Assembly: GCA_025464025.1 (NCBI GenBank)
Contig: JAODBP010000015.1
Coordinates: forward strand, 1 to 32,631
DNA: 32,631 nt
Reading direction: 5' to 3'
Source: Actinomycetes bacterium
GTDB lineage: Bacteria; Actinomycetota; Acidimicrobiia; Acidimicrobiales; CADCSY01
Shown: piece after piece, positions 8,411-16,095 of the stretch
Layout of the letters: every line of letters begins with the position of its first letter
How positions within the stretch are numbered: position 1 is the stretch's first letter
The notes under the pieces: generated by a model
Database searches by the model: none
Seen by the model: the letters and a program-made list of their open reading frames with translations, nothing else
Told to the model about the DNA's origin: nothing
Position numbers and translations under genes: made by a program

Positions 8411-11400
8411 TCGTCGTCCTCCGTGAGCAGGGTGCGGGTGTCGAGGCCGAGGGCGGCGCGGAGCTGGTTGGCGTCGAGGTCGGACAGCGAGCTCGACTTC
8501 GGCAGCACGAGGTCGGCGATGTGGCGCTTGCCGGCCACGACCTCCTCGACCCGCTCGTCGACCGTGCCCGGGCACACCAGGCGGTGCGACACGACGGTCT
8601 TGGTCTGGCCGATGCGCCAGGCACGGTCGCGGGCCTGGTCCTCCACCGCCGGGTTCCACCACCGGTCGTAGAGCACGACGTGGTTGGCGGCGGTGAGGTT
8701 GAGGCCGGTGCCGCCCGCCTTCAGCGAGAGCACCAGGGCCGCTGCGCCCTCCTTGGCCTGGAACTCGGCGACCATCTTGTCGCGGGCACCCCGGGCCAGG
8801 CTGCCGTCGTAGCACTCGATCGGCTTGCCGGTGACCTCGGTGAGGTGGGTGGCGAGCCGCCGGCCCCACGACGCGAAGTGGGTGAAGATCAGCGCCTTCT
8901 CGCCGGCGGCGAAGACGGTGTCGACGATCTCCTCGAGCCGAGTCAACTTGCCCGAGCGGCCGGCCAGCGGGCGGTCGTCGTCCTGGTAGTTGGCCGGGTG
9001 GTTGCAGATCTGCTTGAGGGCGGTGATGGCGGCGAGGATGGCGCCCTGCTTGGGCTCGGCGCCCTCGGCCGCGCTGTTGGCCACCAGCCCGTCGAGCACG
9101 GCCTGGTAGAGCCCGATCTGCTCGGGGGTCATCGTGCAGTGGTCGAGCTCGTCGATGCGGTCGGGCAGCTCGGCGGCGACCTCGGGCTCGCTCTTGGTGC
9201 GGCGGAACACGAGGATCCCGTTCAACGCCCGGAGGGCCGACTCGGCCTCGCCCGAGAGCTGCGAGATGAACGCCGGGCGGGAGCCGACGAGGCCCGGGTT
9301 GGTGAAGTCGAGGATGGCGTGCAGGTCGCCGAGGCCGTTCTCGATCGGCGTGCCGGTGAGGGCGAGGCGGCACCGGGCCGGGATGCGGCGGAGCTGCTGC
9401 GACGTCTCGTTGGTGGCGTTCTTGATGGCCTGGGCCTCGTCGAGCACGACCCGGTCCCACTCGATGCCCTCGAGCGCCTCGACGTCGCGGACGGCCGTGC
9501 CGTAGGTGGTGATGATCACGTCGGCCTTGGCCACCTCGTCGACCAGGACGTCGCCCTCGGCGCGGGAGGCGCCGTGGTGCACGAGCACCGACAGCTCGGG
9601 CGCGAACTTCGCCGCCTCGGCCGCCCAGTTGCCCACGACGGCGGGCGGGGCGATGACGAGGGCCTTGCCACCCTTGGCCCGGGTGCGGGACAGGTGGGCC
9701 AGCACGGTCGGCGTCTTGCCCAGGCCCATGTCGAGGGCGAGGCAGCCGCCGAGGCCGACGTCGTCGAGGAAGCCGAGCCAGGCCACGGCCTCGGCCTGGT
9801 AGCTGCGCAGCTCGCCGACGAAGCCGTCGGGCGTGGTGACCGCCTCGGTGGGCTGGGTGGCCCGTTCGAGCAGCTCGGCGGCCCAGCCCGAGCCCTCGAC
9901 GGTGATCCCGCCCAGCGCCGTGCCTTCGAGCCCGACGGCGTGGCGCAGGATCTCGGCGCCGGTCATGCGGGTCTTCGTCGACCGCTCGGCCAGGGCGGCG
10001 GCCGCCTCCTTGAGGTCGGCCCGGTCGAGCTCGACCCACTTGCCGTGCGACTTCACCAGCGGCCGGGCCTCGGCCGCCAGCTTCATGATCTCGGTGGCGG
10101 TGAGCTCGACGTCGTCGAACACCGCCGACCAGCGGACGTTGGCCAGCTGGTGGGCGCCGACGACCGAGTCGCCCTCGGCCATGGTGAACAGGCGCAGCGC
10201 CGCCTTGGGCTTCTTGCGGGAGAGCGACGGCACCCGCACGTCGAACCCGGCCGCCTCGATGGAGCCGCCGGTGACGGTCATCAGCTCCCACGCCTCCTGC
10301 TGCGACAGGTACACCTGGCCCCGGCGGAGGCCGCCGGCGCGGAGCAGGACGGGGAGGATGCGCTCGAGCCGGGCCAGCTCGTCGGCCAGCGCCTTGGTGT
10401 TCTTGCTGTCGCCCAGGGCCACCTCGATGGGCAGCAGGCCACCCTCGGCCCCGGGGCCGAGCACGGTGAGGAACCAGGCATCGCCGGTGTCGGGCGGGTC
10501 GAGCTGCACGACCAGGCGGGGCCGGCCGCTGCTGGTGACCGGCTTCGACCACCGGTCGAGGCGCTTCGAGACCTCGGCACCGACGGCCACCGGGGCGGGG
10601 AACGTCGAGCCGTCGAGGCGGGTCACCACGGCTTCGGCCACCTGTGAGGTGGTGCGGGTGACCGGTGGCGGCGCCGGCAGCTCGAGCTTCCCGCCCGCCT
10701 CGGAGGCGATGGTGTCGACCACGGCGCTGACGATGTCGAGGGTGACGTTGCGGGGGTTGGCGTTCGTGTTCATGGCCACGATCGGCCCCGGCATGGCCGA
10801 GGCCAGCGCGTCGAGGTCGGGCCCGATGAGGGCCGGCTCCCACTTCACCGACAGGTCGAGGGCCCGGCCGTCCCCCCGCTTCGCAGATTTCAAGGCCGGC
10901 ACGATCGAGCCGGCCGCCACGTGGCGCACGCCGACGAGGGCCACCTGGCCCAGCCAGTTCACGCTGGAGCCGACGCTCCCCCGGCCCAGGCCGCCACCGA
11001 CGGCGACGAGCCAGCCGAGCGCCTCGTCGAGCGGGATCGACAGGGCCACGGCGCGGGCGCCCGACGGCAGCGGCACGGCCGGGTGCTGCGACCACCCGAG
11101 CGACGGGCCACCGATCGTCTCGAGCAGGTCGGCCAGCCCGTCGTTGTCGGCCGGCCTGGTGTGGGCGCCGGCGGCCCAGACGACGACCACGCCACCCGAC
11201 CACGTGGCCTGGAGCCGCACCTCGTCGGGCGGATCGGCCAGGACCACGGCCATGACCGGGTCGGCGGCACCGGTGAGGCGGTCGTACGCCGACTCGAGCA
11301 GGTCGAGCTCGGCCTCGAAGTCGGCGACGACCTGGACGCGCTCGGCGCCGGACAGGGTGGCCTGCACCGACTCCAGCCCGTCCTCGGTCTCGTCGAGCAG

Positions 11401-11550
11401 GTGCTCGAGGGCGTGCTTCCACCCGGCCGTGTCGCTCTGGAGCAGGTCGAGCTGGGCCTCGGTGGCAACGCCTTCCGCCGCTGCCCACGCCGCCCTCTCG
11501 AAGGCGGCTCGTGTGGCGTCATCCATGTGGTCGGGCGCCCCTGCGCCCAC
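8407..11550 (-). CDS. SNF2-family (RapA/HepA-like) ATP-dependent helicase/translocase
   Basis: 1047 residues from GTG 11550; ATG 11526 (MDDATRAAF) is an equally plausible start and would give 1039. The C-terminal half is a full SNF2 engine: Walker A ALDMGLGKTPT with K612, DEAH-type box LDEAQAI (D704-Q707), motif III ALTGTPIENGLGDL, and motif VI DQARDRAWRIGQTK from residue 971. Before it, about residues 430-560 resemble the SNF2-associated domain PF12419 (VRWSAVFDDVELTATEI, PLVKSHGKWVELD). The N-terminal ~400 residues are less conserved. Bacterial SNF2 proteins move along duplex DNA and remodel bound RNA polymerase or act in repair and phage defence; the exact role here is open. The leader to the nearest gene upstream is 128 bases and includes a possible -10 TACGCT. 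It is coupled to the 8096-8410 gene. Confidence 0.92.
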   Translation of the reverse strand: MGAGAPDHMDDATRAAFERAAWAAAEGVATEAQLDLLQSDTAGWKHALEHLLDETEDGLESVQATLSGAERVQVVADFEAELDLLESAYDRLTGAADPVMAVVLADPPDEVRLQATWSGGVVVVWAAGAHTRPADNDGLADLLETIGGPSLGWSQHPAVPLPSGARAVALSIPLDEALGWLVAVGGGLGRGSVGSSVNWLGQVALVGVRHVAAGSIVPALKSAKRGDGRALDLSVKWEPALIGPDLDALASAMPGPIVAMNTNANPRNVTLDIVSAVVDTIASEAGGKLELPAPPPVTRTTSQVAEAVVTRLDGSTFPAPVAVGAEVSKRLDRWSKPVTSSGRPRLVVQLDPPDTGDAWFLTVLGPGAEGGLLPIEVALGDSKNTKALADELARLERILPVLLRAGGLRRGQVYLSQQEAWELMTVTGGSIEAAGFDVRVPSLSRKKPKAALRLFTMAEGDSVVGAHQLANVRWSAVFDDVELTATEIMKLAAEARPLVKSHGKWVELDRADLKEAAAALAERSTKTRMTGAEILRHAVGLEGTALGGITVEGSGWAAELLERATQPTEAVTTPDGFVGELRSYQAEAVAWLGFLDDVGLGGCLALDMGLGKTPTVLAHLSRTRAKGGKALVIAPPAVVGNWAAEAAKFAPELSVLVHHGASRAEGDVLVDEVAKADVIITTYGTAVRDVEALEGIEWDRVVLDEAQAIKNATNETSQQLRRIPARCRLALTGTPIENGLGDLHAILDFTNPGLVGSRPAFISQLSGEAESALRALNGILVFRRTKSEPEVAAELPDRIDELDHCTMTPEQIGLYQAVLDGLVANSAAEGAEPKQGAILAAITALKQICNHPANYQDDDRPLAGRSGKLTRLEEIVDTVFAAGEKALIFTHFASWGRRLATHLTEVTGKPIECYDGSLARGARDKMVAEFQAKEGAAALVLSLKAGGTGLNLTAANHVVLYDRWWNPAVEDQARDRAWRIGQTKTVVSHRLVCPGTVDERVEEVVAGKRHIADLVLPKSSSLSDLDANQLRAALGLDTRTLLTEDDE

Positions 11551-11678
11551 GCTCCCCCGTCACCCGACGAGGTGAACCGTCCGTGTCTGGCATGCCCGGC
11601 GACGTCTCGGACCGACGTGCGCCACCGCCCCGCGGGACGGGATGCCGATGCGCAAAGCGTAGCGGCTCCGACGGCCGG

Positions 11679-12608
11679 TCAGGACCCTCGGCCCAGCGCG
11701 CCGGTCGGACCACCGCCGATCCGGGCGTCGCGGGCCAGGTCGGCCCGATCCGCCGCCGCCACGCCAGCGCCCCAGCCGGCCGCGTTGGTGACGCGCGAGA
11801 TCCGCCGGTCGCGGAGGTTCGGGAACGCCTCGGCCACCGCGTCCTCGACCTCGGCATCCCGCTTGCGGAGGACGGGCAGGAGGTCGCCGCCCCGCTCGGC
11901 GTCGGCCGCCGCCTCGGTCGCCGCGCTGGCCTCGGCCAGCCGGGTGCCGATCCGCCAGGCGTAGGCGAGCAGGAAGGAGCGGCGGAACGAGCGGGTGCGG
12001 GACCGACCCCGGGCGTCGACCTGTGGGCCGGCCCCGAGCATGGCCGAGGCCGCCTGCACGAGGAGCGAGGTGTGGAGCAGCTCGACCACCTCGAGGTCGG
12101 CCGGGAAGCCGACGACGTGCACGCACCCGAGGTTGCCGAGCTCGACGGCCCGGCACCCGTTGGCCCGGGCCACGGCGCTGAGCAGCGACACCTTGGGCGC
12201 GGCGTAGGGGTCGTCGACCCAGATGCGACGCCCGCCCGCGCCACCGCCCGGCCCGCCGAGCAGGGCCGAGTCGATCCGGTGCCGGGTCATCAGCTCCTGG
12301 GCCTTGGCCGACAGCGACTCGGCCTCCTCCGGGAACGTGGTCGACTCGGCCTTGGCCAGGAGCGCCCGCACCTTGGCCAGCATGCCGGTGTCGACGCCCC
12401 GTGCCGCCAGGACCTCGTCGGGTAGGGCGACCTCGGGCAGCGGCGGGAGCACCTTGTACAGGTGGAGGCGCAGGCGGGCCCGCTCCTGTGGGTTCGTGCC
12501 CGGATCGATCGGCAGCCGCTTCCGCTCGAACGCGGCGAGGTCGGCGTCGGTCCACCCCCGCCGGCGCAGGTCGGCACGCGCCGCGGCCAGTTCGGCCTCG
12601 TAGTCCAT
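11679..12608 (-). CDS. DUF2786 domain protein, unknown function
   Basis: 309 residues from ATG 12608. Residues about 78-115 (KVRALLAKAESTTFPEEAES and KAQELMTRHRID) are a textbook DUF2786 motif: a helix with KV-ALL-KAEST-pEEAe-l--KAqeLM-rh-I. The family is common in actinobacteria and phages, often beside other DNA-linked genes, and no activity is established. The C-terminal ~190 residues are mostly alpha-helical, with an aromatic/basic patch (TRSFRRSFLLAYAWRIGTRL), and close with a glycine-rich end. The gene follows the coiled-coil/membrane protein by 11 bases on the same strand, so both probably share the PafBC-like promoter at 12982-13003. Confidence 0.88.
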   Translation of the reverse strand: MDYEAELAAARADLRRRGWTDADLAAFERKRLPIDPGTNPQERARLRLHLYKVLPPLPEVALPDEVLAARGVDTGMLAKVRALLAKAESTTFPEEAESLSAKAQELMTRHRIDSALLGGPGGGAGGRRIWVDDPYAAPKVSLLSAVARANGCRAVELGNLGCVHVVGFPADLEVVELLHTSLLVQAASAMLGAGPQVDARGRSRTRSFRRSFLLAYAWRIGTRLAEASAATEAAADAERGGDLLPVLRKRDAEVEDAVAEAFPNLRDRRISRVTNAAGWGAGVAAADRADLARDARIGGGPTGALGRGS

Positions 12609-12619
12609 GGCGGGCCGCC

Positions 12620-12934
12620 TCAGCCGAGCTTCACGGCGGCCAGCACCAGGCCGACCATGGTGGCCTGCGAGGCCAGCAGCGAGAAGAAGAGGAGCCGGGT
12701 CGACTCCCCGACGGTGGCCTTCACCCGCAGGTCGACGTGCTCGGTGATGCGCCGCTCGAAGTCGCGCATCTCCTGGCGGAGCCCGTCGATCGCGGTTCGA
12801 AGGTCGTCCTTCGTCGCGAGCTGGTTCCACTCGTCGGGCGGCAGGTGCTCCATCAGCGTGGCCGCGTCCTCGGGGCCGAGCAGCTGCTCGAGCCGGTTGT
12901 GGAGGCGGTGGGGGTCACTCGCACTGGCGTTCAT
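12620..12934 (-). CDS. Small coiled-coil protein with a C-terminal membrane anchor
   Basis: 104 residues from ATG 12934 with a Shine-Dalgarno GGAGGG about 5 bases upstream. The N-terminal part (LHNRLEQLLGPEDAATLMEH) is followed by the characteristic TKDDLRTAIDGLRQEMRDFE stretch, a heptad-type coiled coil (about residues 60-85). A last hydrophobic segment (LLFFSLLASQATMVGLVLAA) ends in VKLG and would put the coiled coil on the cytoplasmic side as a tail-anchored protein. Similar 'TKxDL...LR.EM' small proteins are frequent in actinobacteria and have no assigned function. It is first in a probable two-gene operon with the DUF2786 gene and divergent from the leucine-dehydrogenase-like gene. Confidence 0.82.
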   Translation of the reverse strand: MNASASDPHRLHNRLEQLLGPEDAATLMEHLPPDEWNQLATKDDLRTAIDGLRQEMRDFERRITEHVDLRVKATVGESTRLLFFSLLASQATMVGLVLAAVKLG

Positions 12935-12981
12935 GGTGCCCTCCGGCGGGCCGTGGTGGCAACGGGAGGGGAAGTGCGCTG

Positions 12982-13003
12982 ACCGTACCGAGGGGGTGTG
13001 ACA
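12982..13003 (-). promoter_or_regulatory. PafBC/RecA-NDp-like promoter of the coiled-coil/DUF2786 operon
   Basis: On the minus strand: TGTCACAC, exactly 8 bases, TACGGT. The transcript would start near 12975 and have a leader of about 40 bases containing GGAGGG, so unlike the RecQ case this is a leadered mRNA. The element sits in the divergent region and overlaps the upstream side of the leucine-dehydrogenase-like promoter. Confidence 0.5.
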
Positions 13004-13014
13004 GCGCCGATGGG

Positions 13015-13020
13015 TAGCCT
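13015..13020 (+). promoter_or_regulatory. Probable -10 box of the leucine-dehydrogenase-like gene
   Basis: TAGCCT fits TANNNT and lies 8 bases before GTG 13029, implying a leaderless mRNA. No Shine-Dalgarno site fits between the two. A convincing -35 box is not seen. Confidence 0.35.
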
Positions 13021-13028
13021 CGACACCG

Positions 13029-14093
13029 GTGGCAACCTTCGAGGAGATGGACGCCGACGACCACGAACAGGTGGTCTTCTGCCGCCACCGGCCGAGCGGG
13101 CTGCGGGCGATCATCGCCCTCCACTCCACCGCCCTCGGCCCCGGCCTGGGTGGCGTCCGCTTCAAGCCCTACGCCACCGAGGACGAGGCGCTCCACGACG
13201 TGCTGCGCCTGTCCCACGGCATGACGTACAAGAACGCGGCGGCCGGGCTCGACCTCGGCGGCGGCAAGGCCGTGATCATCGGCGATCCCCGCGAGCTGCG
13301 ATCCGAGGCGCTGTTCCGCGCCTACGGCCGCTTCGTGCATGGGCTGAACGGCCGCTACCTCACGGCCGAGGACGTCGGCACCACGATCGACGACATGGCC
13401 ACCATCCGCCGGGAGACGCCCCACGTCACCGGCACCGCCACCGAGCTGGGCGGCTCGGGCGACCCGTCACCGGCCACCGCGATCGGCGTGCTCCACGCCA
13501 TGCGAGCCGTGGCCGAGCGGCTGTGGGGCAGCGACGACCTCACCGGCCGCCACGTCGTGGTCTCTGGCGTGGGCAAGGTCGGCGGGGCACTGGCCGGGCA
13601 CCTCGCCGCGGCCGGGGCGAAGGTCACCGTCGCCGACGTCGACGCCGACCGGGTCCGGGCCGTGGCCGCCGCCATCGGCGCCGACGTCGTTGCGCCGGCC
13701 GAGGCCCACACGATCCCGTGCGACGTGTTCGCCCCCTGCGCGCTGGGCGCCGTGCTCACCTCGATCACCATCCCCCAGCTCCGGTGCGAGGCGGTCGTCG
13801 GCTCGGCCAACAACCAGCTGGGCGAGGAGGCCGACGCCGAGCGGCTGGCCGACGCCGGCATCGCCTACGTCCCCGACTTCGTCGCCAACGCCGGCGGCGT
13901 CATCAACATCGCCGAGGAGCTGCGGGGCTACGACGCCGGCCGGGCCCTGCACGCCGTCGGCGCCATCCGGGCCACCACGACCGCGGTGCTGCACACGGCC
14001 GAGGCCGAGGGCATCACCACCGAGGTCGCCGCCAACCGCATCGCCGAGCGGCGCATCGAGGCGGTCACCGGCCTGGCGCGGATCAGACGCTGA
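13029..14093 (+). CDS. Leucine/valine/phenylalanine dehydrogenase-type amino acid dehydrogenase
   Basis: 354 residues from GTG 13029. The N-terminal catalytic domain has the Glu/Leu/Phe/Val dehydrogenase signature GMTYKNAAAGLDLGGGKAV (64-82), with K68 and catalytic K80 at the numbers known from Bacillus leucine dehydrogenase, and AEDVGTTIDDM around residues 113-123. The Rossmann domain shows GVGKVGGALAGHL around residue 180. SANNQL and VPDFVANAGGVIN later in the protein match the family's NAD- and substrate-contact segments. It would convert a branched-chain or aromatic amino acid plus NAD+ to the 2-oxo acid, NADH and ammonia, in amino acid catabolism. Length and motifs agree with leucine dehydrogenase; which side chain is preferred cannot be settled by eye. 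Its 3' end overlaps the TetR gene's end by 11 bases. Confidence 0.9.
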   Translation: MATFEEMDADDHEQVVFCRHRPSGLRAIIALHSTALGPGLGGVRFKPYATEDEALHDVLRLSHGMTYKNAAAGLDLGGGKAVIIGDPRELRSEALFRAYGRFVHGLNGRYLTAEDVGTTIDDMATIRRETPHVTGTATELGGSGDPSPATAIGVLHAMRAVAERLWGSDDLTGRHVVVSGVGKVGGALAGHLAAAGAKVTVADVDADRVRAVAAAIGADVVAPAEAHTIPCDVFAPCALGAVLTSITIPQLRCEAVVGSANNQLGEEADAERLADAGIAYVPDFVANAGGVINIAEELRGYDAGRALHAVGAIRATTTAVLHTAEAEGITTEVAANRIAERRIEAVTGLARIRR

Positions 14094-14718
14094 CCCCGAG
14101 GATCCGCAGCGTCGCCGAGGTGAGCGCCGCCTCGTAGGCCTTGCGGCTCATCCCGGCATCCAGTCGGAGGCGGAGGTAGGCCTCGGCGCCGAAGAGGATC
14201 CACAGCACCTCGAGGTCGGCGCCCTCGACCGGGCGGTCGAACACCTTGGTCAGGCTCTTGCCGAGGTCGATGCGCCGAGCGGCGTCGGCCTCGCGCCGCC
14301 AGGCGTCGATCTCCGGGTCGGATGCCGACGCCTCGAGCACGGCCTGCCAGATGCCGGCCGAGCGCTCGTGGATGTCGATGGCGAGGGCGACGCCCTTCTT
14401 GATGCGCTCCTTCGGCGTGCCCACCCCGAGCTGGTGGAAGACGTCGCGGTCGATCAGCGGGACCGGCTCGGCGTCGCCGACGATGGCGACGTCGAGGGCC
14501 GCACGCAGCAGCGCCTTCTTCGATCCGAAGGTGCTGTAGATCGTCTCGACGGCCACGCCAGCTCGCTCGGCGAGGGCGCTGAGCGTGGTCCCGGCCCAGC
14601 CCGTCTCGGCGAACGCGGCCTGGGCCGCCTCGAGGATGGCGGCCTTCGTCTGGGCCGCCTGCATGGTCCGCCGCGACGAGTTGTAGCGGCGCTTCGCCGG
14701 GGCCGGCTCGGACTTCAT
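14083..14718 (-). CDS. TetR-family transcriptional repressor
   Basis: 211 residues from ATG 14718. The N-terminal helix-turn-helix domain covers roughly residues 20-70: KAAILEAAQAAFAETGWAGT, then TLSALAERAGVAVETIYSTF and GSKKALLRAAL, the classic TetR recognition helix and helix-4 pattern. A basic N-terminal arm (KRRYNSSRR) precedes it. The C-terminal ~140 residues are the helical ligand-binding/dimer domain, with no ligand to infer. The frame can be extended to TTG 14748, but that would place the start inside the palindromic operator at 14744-14768, so ATG 14718 is preferred. Facing the MBL/SRPBCC operon across that palindrome, it most likely represses itself and that operon. Confidence 0.88.
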   Translation of the reverse strand: MKSEPAPAKRRYNSSRRTMQAAQTKAAILEAAQAAFAETGWAGTTLSALAERAGVAVETIYSTFGSKKALLRAALDVAIVGDAEPVPLIDRDVFHQLGVGTPKERIKKGVALAIDIHERSAGIWQAVLEASASDPEIDAWRREADAARRIDLGKSLTKVFDRPVEGADLEVLWILFGAEAYLRLRLDAGMSRKAYEAALTSATLRILGVSV

Positions 14719-14743
14719 GCTTGCACGATACACCGTCCCATGT

Positions 14744-14768
14744 TTCAATCCAATCTTATTCTATTGAA
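14744..14768. promoter_or_regulatory. Palindromic operator between tetR and the MBL/SRPBCC operon
   Basis: A 25-base interrupted palindrome reads TTCAAT-N2-AAT-N3-ATT-N2-ATTGAA with all 9 arm positions per side matched. It is the most AT-rich spot in this part of the window and sits in the only gap between the divergent regulator and operon, 26 bases before the regulator's ATG and 36 before the operon's GTG. Size and symmetry fit a TetR dimer (or dimer pair) site. Confidence 0.7.
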
Positions 14769-14803
14769 TTTAACACCACTGCATCGAACCAAGGAGCCCC
14801 GCC

Positions 14804-15613
14804 GTGCTGCCCGAGACGCTCGCCGTCCACCCCCACGAGATCGCCGACGACACGTGGCTGATCCCGACGTTCGCCCCCGACCCCGCCGGCGGGTTCATCG
14901 GCGCCCACTCGATGGTCATCCTCGGCGCCGAGCCGGTGATCGTCGACACCGGATGCGCCCTCCTGGCCGACGACTGGCAGGCCAAGGCGTTCTCGGTCGT
15001 CGAGCCGGACGACGTGCGGTGGGTGTTCCTGTCCCACGACGACCACGACCACGTCGGCAACCTCGAGGTCGTGCTCGAGCGCTGCCCTCAGGCCACGCTG
15101 GTCGTGAACTTCTCGATCGCCGCCCGCCTCACGGGATCGATCGACCTGCCGCTCGAGCGCATGCGCTTCCTCGACCCGGGCCAGTCGCTCGAGCTGCCGG
15201 ACCGTACGCTCACCGCCGTGCGGCCCCCGATGTTCGACTCCCCCGCCACCCGCGGCCTGTTCGACTCGGCCACCGGTCTGCTGTGGGCGGCCGACGCCTT
15301 CGGCGCCCTGGTCCAGGGCGAGGTCTACGACGCCGACGACGTCGACCCGGCCCTCTACGACGGCTCCTTCGCCGTGCTCAACAGCTGGAACACGCCGTGG
15401 CTCGAGTGGGTCGACGTCGAGCGGTTCCGGGCCCTGGTCCAGACGTCGATGGAGCTGCCCCTCCAGGCCGTGGCCAGCGCCCATGGGCCGGTCCACCGGG
15501 GCGAGCGCATCACCGAGGCGTTCCGCCGCACCCTCGACCTGGCCGCCCAGCCCATGGTGGCGATGCCGGGCCAGGAGCTGCTCGACCTCGTGCTGGCCGG
15601 GGCGCTGGCCTGA
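14804..15613 (+). CDS. MBL-fold (metallo-beta-lactamase superfamily) hydrolase or oxidoreductase
   Basis: 269 residues from GTG 14804; AAGGAG at 14791-14796 is a good Shine-Dalgarno site. The metal motif is SHDDHDHVGN (77-86), i.e. H78-x-D80-x-D82-H83. This is closer to the H-x-E-x-D-H of di-iron flavodiiron/ODP-type proteins than to classic H-x-H-x-D-H hydrolases. A late metal residue is the D in WAADAFG (about 166), and a terminal histidine lies in SAHGPVHRG (about 225). The strand-rich start (DTWLIPTF, MVILGAEPVIVDTG) fits the MBL fold. The substrate is unknown. It is coupled to the SRPBCC gene by a TGATG overlap and faces a TetR gene, which suggests both proteins handle a small molecule sensed by that regulator. 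Confidence 0.85.
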   Translation: MLPETLAVHPHEIADDTWLIPTFAPDPAGGFIGAHSMVILGAEPVIVDTGCALLADDWQAKAFSVVEPDDVRWVFLSHDDHDHVGNLEVVLERCPQATLVVNFSIAARLTGSIDLPLERMRFLDPGQSLELPDRTLTAVRPPMFDSPATRGLFDSATGLLWAADAFGALVQGEVYDADDVDPALYDGSFAVLNSWNTPWLEWVDVERFRALVQTSMELPLQAVASAHGPVHRGERITEAFRRTLDLAAQPMVAMPGQELLDLVLAGALA

Positions 15614-16095
15614 TGGGCACGCTGAAGCGGCACTGCCGCAACGAGGTCGTGGTCGACGCCGCCTCCGACGCGGTGTGGGCCCTCGTGGCCGACCCGACTC
15701 GGGTCGGCGAGTGGAGCCACGAGACGCAGCGGGCGTCGTGGCTCGACGGGGCGACCGAGGCCGCGCCCGGCGCCCGGTTCGTCGGCCACAACGTGCTGCC
15801 CCGCAGCAAGTGGTCGCGCACGAGCGAGGTGCTCGACGTCGAGCCCGGGCGCTCGATCACCTGGCGCACGGTGCCGTCCCGGATCTACCGCGACAGCACC
15901 GAGTGGACGATCACCGTCGAACCCGAGGGCGACCGCACCCGGATCACCCAGACGTACCAGGTGCTCCGGCTGGGCTGGTTCATGGACCGGTTCTTCTACG
16001 CCGTCGCTCCCCAGCACCGCGACCGTCAGCCCGCGCTGCTCGCCGACCTGGTGCGCATCGGCGAGGTGGCGGCCCAGGTGCCGACGGGGGCCTAA
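15613..16095 (+). CDS. SRPBCC-family (polyketide cyclase/dehydrase-like) protein
   Basis: 160 residues. ATG 15613 shares its A with the preceding stop (TGATG), so translation is coupled to the MBL-fold gene. The sequence has the START/Bet v1-like pattern: an initial strand RNEVVVDAASDAVWALVADP, the W-S-x-E turn (GEWSHETQRASW), then G-A-R-F-V-G-H and alternating strands (SRTSEVLDVEPGRSITWRT, STEWTITVEPEGDRTRITQT), ending in a long C-terminal helix. Such proteins form a deep hydrophobic pocket for lipids, polyketides or aromatic compounds, and many have no enzyme activity. The final TAA overlaps the PutA stop by 4 bases on the opposite strand. Confidence 0.85.
   Translation: MGTLKRHCRNEVVVDAASDAVWALVADPTRVGEWSHETQRASWLDGATEAAPGARFVGHNVLPRSKWSRTSEVLDVEPGRSITWRTVPSRIYRDSTEWTITVEPEGDRTRITQTYQVLRLGWFMDRFFYAVAPQHRDRQPALLADLVRIGEVAAQVPTGA

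Noticed and set aside
8584..8591. TGTCGCAC (minus strand) inside the SNF2-family gene
   Set aside because: Lies within coding sequence and is not followed by TANNNT after 8 bases. A similar copy at 30170-30177 in the second ABC ATPase gene fails in the same way.
14719..14748. Ten-residue longer TetR start at TTG 14748
   Set aside because: It would begin inside the palindromic operator and use a rare start; ATG 14718 gives a normal TetR length.
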